Positions 5,698 through 10,584 of a stretch of DNA of 10,584 bases are shown piece after piece. Every line of letters begins with the position of its first letter. The first letter of the stretch is position 1. The stretch is taken from NCBI GenBank assembly GCA_964346145.1, contig CAYFTL010000051.1, forward strand, positions 1 to 10,584, in the 5' to 3' direction. The DNA comes from CAYFTL01 sp964346145. Lineage in GTDB: Bacteria > Bacillota > Clostridia > Christensenellales > Aristaeellaceae. Under the pieces are notes generated by a model. It had not been told where the DNA came from and ran no database searches. It saw nothing but the letters and a program-made list of their open reading frames with translations. The position numbers and the translations under genes are program-made.

Positions 5698-6558
5698 GTG
5701 TTGAGTAATATATGGAACGATATTAGTACGGTATTTATCAACCTGTTTACCAAGCCCGATTTGCGTGATTTTTTTGATATATTGATCGTCACTTTTGTGG
5801 TTTACCAAGCTTTTAAACTGGTACGCCAAACGCGCGCCAATTCACTGCTCAAGGGTTTGGCAGTTGTTTTTTTGAGCACATGGATTAGCGAAAAATTGCA
5901 ACTGAGCGCGGTCAATTGGATGCTTCACCAGGCGATTAACGCCGGTGCAATATTGTTGGTGGTTCTTTTCCAGCCAGAGCTGAGGCGGGCGTTGGAGAAG
6001 ATTGGCCGGTCGAATTTTTGGCGCAATATTGTTCCGGGTAGCCGCCAGGAGGTCACTGAGGAAAGCATAACTCAAGAACTGGCCCAAGCTTTGATCAATA
6101 TGTCACGAAAAAAAATCGGCGCATTGATTGTCATTGAAGGGCGCACTGGTCTGCAGGATATTATCGATAGCGGTACCATTGTAGATGCGGTGATTTCTGC
6201 TCCGCTGATTGAAAACATATTTGAACCCAATACGCCGTTGCACGATGGGGCGATGATCATCTCCGGGCCCCGGATTATTGCGGCGGCTTGCCTGTTGCAA
6301 CTGTCGGAGGATCATGGCATTAGCCGTGAGCTGGGCACGCGTCATCGGGCTGCATTAGGCATGTCTGAAACGACCGATGCGGTTGTTTTTATCGTGTCGG
6401 AAGAAACCGGCATAATTTCTGTGGCCAAGGAAGGCAAGCTGACAAGGCATTTGGATCGGGAGGCTATCATCAACAACTTAAATGATTTGTACGACACGCG
6501 ATCCACAATTTCTAAGATCCCTGTGTTATTCGGGCGCAAAGGGGGATCGAGCAAATGA
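5698..6558 (+). CDS. cdaA: Diadenylate cyclase CdaA (c-di-AMP synthase)
   Basis: This 286-residue membrane-bound enzyme joins two ATP molecules into c-di-AMP, the second messenger controlling potassium and osmolyte balance and cell-wall stability in Gram-positive bacteria. Three hydrophobic segments near residues 25-42, 52-65 and 80-92 anchor it, ending in the conserved LFQPELRRALE. The cytosolic DAC domain follows, with the catalytic DGA motif at 183-185 (PLHDGAMII) and the RHR motif at 215-217 (GTRHRAALG), both intact, so it should be active. Length matches the family. The start is GTG at 5698 with an AGGGGGTGG ribosome site 6 bases upstream; a TTG codon follows directly. Its stop overlaps the cdaR start in an ATGA, so the two are translationally coupled, as in many Firmicutes. 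Confidence 0.97.
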   Translation: MLSNIWNDISTVFINLFTKPDLRDFFDILIVTFVVYQAFKLVRQTRANSLLKGLAVVFLSTWISEKLQLSAVNWMLHQAINAGAILLVVLFQPELRRALEKIGRSNFWRNIVPGSRQEVTEESITQELAQALINMSRKKIGALIVIEGRTGLQDIIDSGTIVDAVISAPLIENIFEPNTPLHDGAMIISGPRIIAAACLLQLSEDHGISRELGTRHRAALGMSETTDAVVFIVSEETGIISVAKEGKLTRHLDREAIINNLNDLYDTRSTISKIPVLFGRKGGSSK

Positions 6559-7883
6559 ATACAAACAATCAAACGTCGCAGGAAAAGCGCGAAAGCAAGC
6601 TGCAAAAAAATAAAAGCAATATTATCGTGCGCATAATTCGCTCGGTTTGGCGAGCGCTGTCCAACAATTTAGGCTACAAATTGTTATCACTTTTGTGTGC
6701 GCTGATGTTGTGGAGCTACGTGGTCTCTACCGATATGACGATTACCCGCGACCGCACGGTATCCAATGTAAGCATTTCCACAACCGGGCAAACGGTGTTG
6801 CGAGACAACACTTTGGCACTGCTCACCAACACAAAAGAGCTGGATCCAGTGGAGGTGCGTGTAGAGGTGCCCCAGGCAAATTACTCACGGGTATCCAGCG
6901 ATAATGTGCGCGTTGAATTAGATGTTTCGGCGATACGCAGCACAGGCGAATATGAAGTTGCCCTAAAAGGCGTTTCGGCCTACGGAAAAGTGGTGGATAT
7001 AGAGCCTGAAAAAGTCACTCTGGTGGTGGAAGAGTGGGTTGAAAGGATGGTTCCTGTCAACTGTGTGACGCCGAAGGAAGAAGGCAAGTGGTACAAAGTT
7101 TCCCAACGCAATCCTTCTCACATCACTATTTCCGGTTCCGAGTCGCTGGTTGAAAAGGTGTCCTCGGCTCAAGTGACGATCAAGGCCAGCGAAGATATGG
7201 AAGACTACAGCTGGGACCGGGCGGAACAATATGTACTGCTGGATGCCAACGGAAAAAAGGCTGAGAGCGATCAGTTAAACAAGTCCACGAACTCTGTTTC
7301 GGTAAAGGTGGAGGTTTTCCCAACAAAAACCTTACATATTGCCACGGATATAGAAAAGGCGGTAGAAGGTGCACCTGAAAAGGGCTATAAAGTGCAATCG
7401 GTTTCTATTGAACCCGAGTCGGTTGAAGTGGCGGCCAAGCAAAACCTGCTGGACAGCATGAGCGAAATGCTGATTTCTCCGATCAATATCAATGGCGCTA
7501 CTTCCACAGTCACAGGTCAGGCTTCTATAAAGCGCTGGAAGGACGTCGAATACATCAGCAACGCTCAAGTAAACGTCACGGTCCGAATCGTCGAAGAGGA
7601 TTTGGTCAAGCGTTTTGAAAAAGTAAAAATCAACATCAAAAATGCTCCGCAAGAAGATTCGATTCGTTTATCCAGCTCCAAGGTGCATGTTAAGGTGGAC
7701 GGCCCTTATTCGGTTGTGAATCAATTGGAAAAGGACGATATCATTGCAGAAATTGACGTGCACAATCTACAGGCGGGTGAACACAAGATTCCTGTTAAAG
7801 CATATGTGGACAACCATCCGGAATTAAAGCTGGAATGCGATCCGGCGTACATTACAGTTACCATAGATGAAGCGTCAAAATAA
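6555..7883 (+). CDS. cdaR: CdaR, YbbR-domain regulator of CdaA
   Basis: This 442-residue protein is the partner that binds and modulates CdaA at the membrane. A basic cytosolic N-terminus (KRESKLQKNK) leads into NNLGYKLLSLLCALMLW, the typical YbbR entry, with one membrane helix near residues 42-58. Outside the cell lie about four YbbR beta-domains, roughly at 65-165, 165-255, 257-347 and 350-440, each with the recurring PxxVxV/SxxxVxVxG-type strand pattern (for example RNPSHITISGSESLVEKVSS and SSSKVHVKVDGPYSVVNQL). There is no C-terminal anchor. It begins at the ATG inside the ATGA overlap with cdaA, preceded by GGGGGA. The extracellular part suggests that envelope or turgor cues feed into c-di-AMP production; that is family knowledge, not visible here. 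Confidence 0.94.
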   Translation: MNTNNQTSQEKRESKLQKNKSNIIVRIIRSVWRALSNNLGYKLLSLLCALMLWSYVVSTDMTITRDRTVSNVSISTTGQTVLRDNTLALLTNTKELDPVEVRVEVPQANYSRVSSDNVRVELDVSAIRSTGEYEVALKGVSAYGKVVDIEPEKVTLVVEEWVERMVPVNCVTPKEEGKWYKVSQRNPSHITISGSESLVEKVSSAQVTIKASEDMEDYSWDRAEQYVLLDANGKKAESDQLNKSTNSVSVKVEVFPTKTLHIATDIEKAVEGAPEKGYKVQSVSIEPESVEVAAKQNLLDSMSEMLISPININGATSTVTGQASIKRWKDVEYISNAQVNVTVRIVEEDLVKRFEKVKINIKNAPQEDSIRLSSSKVHVKVDGPYSVVNQLEKDDIIAEIDVHNLQAGEHKIPVKAYVDNHPELKLECDPAYITVTIDEASK

Positions 7884-7918
7884 GCTGGCTTTGTGCAGGG
7901 TAGAAAGAGGGAAGCGTA

Positions 7919-8686
7919 TTGGAACAAACATATATGGATACTTTTTTGCAGAATGTGCTTAATTGGCTACAAAACGCGGCCAATAAGCTCCTGGATGTTT
8001 TCCAATCCGGATCACAGGGGACGGGGGGAGCGCTGGCCTGGTTTTCAAAAAACTGGCTGGGTCTTTTGGTTGTGCTGATCGTCGCGGGTGTCGTGATTGA
8101 TTGGCTCGTTTGGATGATTCGTTGGCGTCCGTATAGACTGTGGTTTGGTGGAGCAAAGCGCAAAGATGTTTTGCCTGATGACGATATATATATGGACGAT
8201 CATGATGGACCGGTGCAAAAGCTCCGTTCCAAGTCCTCTCGTAAAAAAACTCCTATTCGGGCTACGGTTATCGAGAATGATGACGATGATTTCTGGGAAG
8301 ATGACGATCCTTTCATCGAAGATATTTCTGTAGCTGGCGAAGCCGACTTTGAAGAAGACTTGTTTGAACTGCCCGATTATGAAGATAATTGGCTGCCGGA
8401 GTCGGTTGTTACCGCAGAAGAAGATGAAAGCGGTTGGGAAGATTTTTCGTCGGTCATAGCGGTGGGCGACGATATTATCGGTGGGGAAATCGAAACGGCT
8501 GTGGAGCAGCCCGTCGATCAATCCGTGTTCATGCGCCCGGAGACTTCCCAAGTCGGTTCCGTGTCGAAGGAAAATGCCTTAACAGGGGATAAGCCTGTGC
8601 TTTCGAGCTGGCGTACCGGATACACCGAGAAGGTTCCTGTTGTGGAAGATGGATCCGACGACGACGCAGGATATGAAGAAGAATAG
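7919..8686 (+). CDS. Single-pass membrane protein with long acidic cytosolic tail (unknown function)
   Basis: I do not recognise this 255-residue protein. Residues 1-40 can form an amphipathic helix (FLQNVLNWLQNAANKLLDVF) and a Gly-rich turn. One membrane helix spans about 46-67 (WLGLLVVLIVAGVVIDWLVW). It is followed by basic WRPYRLWFGGAKRK, so by the positive-inside rule the C-terminus should be cytosolic. Residues 85-255 are very rich in Asp and Glu, with runs such as ENDDDDFWEDDD and FEEDLFELPDYEDNW, interrupted by a basic patch KLRSKSSRKK near 100-110; this tail is probably disordered. The start is TTG at 7919, with GAGGG at 7907-7911 seven bases upstream; the first ATG is five codons later and too far from it. 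Only 35 bases separate it from cdaR, so it probably belongs to that operon, where many Firmicutes instead carry glmM. Confidence 0.8.
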   Translation: MEQTYMDTFLQNVLNWLQNAANKLLDVFQSGSQGTGGALAWFSKNWLGLLVVLIVAGVVIDWLVWMIRWRPYRLWFGGAKRKDVLPDDDIYMDDHDGPVQKLRSKSSRKKTPIRATVIENDDDDFWEDDDPFIEDISVAGEADFEEDLFELPDYEDNWLPESVVTAEEDESGWEDFSSVIAVGDDIIGGEIETAVEQPVDQSVFMRPETSQVGSVSKENALTGDKPVLSSWRTGYTEKVPVVEDGSDDDAGYEEE

Positions 8687-8720
8687 TTAGCAGGCGTTTG
8701 CAGTCGTTGCTGCACATGGA

Positions 8721-8760
8721 ACAGAAGGCTCGGCTTGCCGATAGCCTTCTGTTATGTTTT
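8721..8760 (+). terminator. Hairpin terminator closing the cdaA-cdaR-membrane protein operon
   Basis: ACAGAAGGCT (8721-8730) pairs perfectly with AGCCTTCTGT (8743-8752), and CGG/CCG extends the stem inside around a CTTG loop with a two-base bulge. The tail TATGTTTT is only moderately U-rich, so termination may be partial. The hairpin lies 34 bases after the preceding stop and before the ribosome site of the next gene. Confidence 0.7.
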
Positions 8761-8781
8761 ATGTTAGGAGAAATATTTTGT

Positions 8782-9459
8782 ATGTTGGGAAATAATAAGC
8801 GTATTAAGATTGTCGTGGGGCACTACGGAAGCGGTAAGACCGAGATTGCGCTGAATATGGCGTTGAAGGCCCGGACTGAAGGCAGACACACCACCTTAAT
8901 AGATTTGGATATTGTCAATCCGTTTTTCAGAAGTGCCGAACAGGCCGAGTTTTTGAAAGAGAACGGAATTCAGTTGTTGGCACCCAATTTCGCCAATACC
9001 GCGGTGGACATTCCCTCACTCCCTGCCGAAATCACTTCGGTTTTTGAGGACCAACAAATCTGCGCGATTTTTGACGTGGGTGGAGATGACGCGGGTGCCA
9101 TAGCCCTAGGCCAATATAGAATGCAGTTTGAAAAGTGTGGATACGAAATGCTGTACGTCGTCAACCCTTTTCGCCCCAGATCTTCAACCGTGGAGAGGAT
9201 ATTGGATATGTTGGGACGCATCGCGGGCAGTTCCAGGCTTCAACCGTCTGTGCTGATGAACAATTCAAATTTAGGTGGGCATACGAGCGCGGATATTTTG
9301 TTGGAAGGGCAGAAAATTTTGGATGAAGTTTCCGCCCAAAGCGGGTTGCCTGTGCGTGCGATCTGCGGAGAAAAGTTCATCCTGGATCAGCTGCCCGATA
9401 TAGGTGTGGATAAGTTTGAAATCAAGCGGCTGTTAAAGCCTGATTGGATGGAATACTAA
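8782..9459 (+). CDS. P-loop ATPase of the MinD/ParA/CooC-like (SIMIBI) superfamily
   Basis: This 225-residue protein has a Walker A loop GHYGSGKT (residues 13-20) at the end of its first strand, an LIDLDIVNPFFRS segment in the position of the switch Asp, and FDVGGDDAGAIALGQY as a Walker-B-like strand. The order fits the SIMIBI class of NTPases, whose members partition DNA, place division sites or load metal cofactors; I cannot assign the client. A near-C-terminal CGEKFILDQLPDIG may form part of the active site. No membrane segment is present. I chose ATG at 8782 because AGGAG at 8766-8770 lies 11 bases upstream; in-frame starts further left would read through the terminator hairpin and lack a ribosome site. 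The next gene follows after 6 bases, so the two are probably coupled. Confidence 0.82.
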   Translation: MLGNNKRIKIVVGHYGSGKTEIALNMALKARTEGRHTTLIDLDIVNPFFRSAEQAEFLKENGIQLLAPNFANTAVDIPSLPAEITSVFEDQQICAIFDVGGDDAGAIALGQYRMQFEKCGYEMLYVVNPFRPRSSTVERILDMLGRIAGSSRLQPSVLMNNSNLGGHTSADILLEGQKILDEVSAQSGLPVRAICGEKFILDQLPDIGVDKFEIKRLLKPDWMEY

Positions 9460-9465
9460 TCGCGG

Positions 9466-10584
9466 ATGGGAGTGAAGAATTTGGCGAGCTTTTTGACAAC
9501 CTGGGTGCCTTTGTTGTGCACGGCAACAATGATGGTGCTGTTGTTGGTGTTGTTAATACGCTACTTTGCGGCTCCCTTTTATCCCCAATTGACCTTTGTG
9601 CAACTCGTTAAACGTTGGCGGGGCCAACCGGTAGGTGCGATTGGTCAAGATACCGGTTCCGATGCGTCTCGCAGCCTAAAAAGGATGCTGAGGAAAAAAT
9701 GGTTTGGATGGCGCAGCGTGGTAAAACTATTGGGATGGATTTCCCTGATGTGGCTCTTGTCTAGGTTGTTGATATTGGCGACGGCTTTCGCCGGCGCCTG
9801 GCTCACTGGGCAATTGGACGTTTTCTTGGATCATTTTGCATCGCGCTGGGTGCAGTGGGATGCCAATCACTATTTAGGCCTGGCCGAAAATTGGTATGTA
9901 AATGAAGGCGATCCCCGCTACCACATCGTGTTTTATCCGCTTTATCCGTTGATTGTGCGCTCCTTGCGTTGGCTGTTTGCCGGAAACACGTTGCTTACGG
10001 CTGTGGTCGTATCCAACTTGGCCTTCATAGCCTCGGCGTTGCTTATCTATTTTATTGTGTTGGACGCTCAAGGAATTCCGGCGGCACGGCGCAGCGTCCG
10101 CTACTTGATGTTTTGTCCGCTTTCATTGTTTTTTTCCATTCCCTATAGCGAATCGGTCTTTCTGCTGACCTGCGTTTTGGCCGTATTTCTGGCACGCAAA
10201 AAATATTTTGGCTTTGCCGTAGGGGTGGGAGCGTTGGCGGCGGCATCTCGTTCGCTAGGCGTGCTTATAGCGGCGCCTGTTTATTTGGAAATGCTCAAGC
10301 ATGTGCGCAGCCTGAAGCTTTGGCCTCAGCGCAAAGGCCGCTGCACGCTACGCATTGCAATCTATACCCTGATGACTTGTCTGATTTTGCTGGGATTGGT
10401 ATACTACATCATGCTCAACTGGAAGGTAACCGGGGAGCCGTTTAAGTTTTTGGAGTACCAAAGGGATCACTGGAGCCAAGAGTTTGGTAGCATGGCAAAC
10501 ACTTTGCGCTACACGATACGAAACGCGGTCGAGTATCACAGCTGGGAATATCGGGTGGCGACTTGGATTCCTCAAGCGGTTTTG
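9466..10584 (+). CDS. GT-C mannosyltransferase, PIG-V/GPI mannosyltransferase 2-like (partial, runs off right edge)
   Basis: The frame is open for 373 codons to the last base of the window. It is a multi-pass membrane protein like the PIG-V family, which uses lipid-linked mannose on the outer face of the membrane. Diagnostic pieces are WDANHYLGLAENWY (from residue 131, with the catalytic-type Asp132), HIVFYPLYPLIVR (around 156) and FFSIPYSESVFLL (222-234). There is an additional N-terminal membrane helix (about 13-35) and a polar, basic linker (about 43-88) before the first helix that matches the usual fold. The start is uncertain: ATG at 9466 is 6 bases after the ATPase stop but has no good ribosome site, while TTG at 9481 has GGGAG 8 bases upstream. 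The acceptor is unknown; a cell-surface lipid or polysaccharide is likely. Confidence 0.82.
   Translation, partial: MGVKNLASFLTTWVPLLCTATMMVLLLVLLIRYFAAPFYPQLTFVQLVKRWRGQPVGAIGQDTGSDASRSLKRMLRKKWFGWRSVVKLLGWISLMWLLSRLLILATAFAGAWLTGQLDVFLDHFASRWVQWDANHYLGLAENWYVNEGDPRYHIVFYPLYPLIVRSLRWLFAGNTLLTAVVVSNLAFIASALLIYFIVLDAQGIPAARRSVRYLMFCPLSLFFSIPYSESVFLLTCVLAVFLARKKYFGFAVGVGALAAASRSLGVLIAAPVYLEMLKHVRSLKLWPQRKGRCTLRIAIYTLMTCLILLGLVYYIMLNWKVTGEPFKFLEYQRDHWSQEFGSMANTLRYTIRNAVEYHSWEYRVATWIPQAVL

Noticed and set aside
8045..8551. Minus-strand frame of 168 codons opposite the acidic membrane protein gene
   Set aside because: Asp/Glu-rich codons on the + strand give an open antisense frame (Ile/Val/Phe-rich). 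It has no ribosome site, and the + strand gene has proper start context and operon position.

Overview
The window looks like a scaffold from an uncultured Gram-positive bacterium of the Clostridia/Firmicutes type. The evidence is strong AGGAGG-type ribosome sites in front of GTG and TTG as well as ATG starts, sigma-A-like promoters, a lipoprotein-anchored amino-acid ABC transporter, and a cdaA-cdaR (c-di-AMP cyclase and regulator) pair. No species can be named. A run of exactly 100 Ns inside a tandem repeat shows that this is an assembled scaffold with one unresolved gap. Apart from a 20-codon remnant at the far left, every gene is on the + strand.

Layout. (1) Bases 2-61, minus strand: a relic of a serine-recombinase zinc-ribbon domain, cut off at a 10-base direct repeat. 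(2) 210-1067: a TIM-barrel sugar-phosphate isomerase/epimerase-type protein behind an extended -10 promoter. (3) 1147-4179: a complete polar amino-acid ABC importer operon with its own promoter, a lipoprotein solute-binding protein (1235-2606), a near-perfect GC-rich palindrome, the permease (2697-3410), the ATPase (3397-4119) and a terminator. The binding protein carries a stalk of acidic 13-residue repeats, and the N gap falls inside this stalk. (4) 4269-4832: an ADP-ribose-pyrophosphatase-type Nudix hydrolase with its own promoter, then a RimJ/RimL-like acetyltransferase (4955-5542). (5) 5698-8686: cdaA, cdaR (overlapping by 4 bases) and an unrecognised single-pass membrane protein with a long acidic tail. 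A hairpin follows. (6) 8782-10584: a P-loop ATPase of the MinD/CooC-like superfamily, then, 6 bases later, a large multi-pass GT-C mannosyltransferase of the PIG-V type that runs off the right edge.

Functionally the window is mostly housekeeping: amino-acid import, nucleotide-sugar clean-up, c-di-AMP second-messenger synthesis linked to the cell envelope, and an envelope glycosyltransferase. No CRISPR array, tRNA, rRNA, intact insertion sequence or known riboswitch was seen, and no stretch over 300 bases lacks a gene. The most unusual points are the repeat stalk with its assembly gap, the acidic membrane protein behind cdaR, a possible leader peptide in front of cdaA, the palindrome between binding protein and permease, and the recombinase relic.
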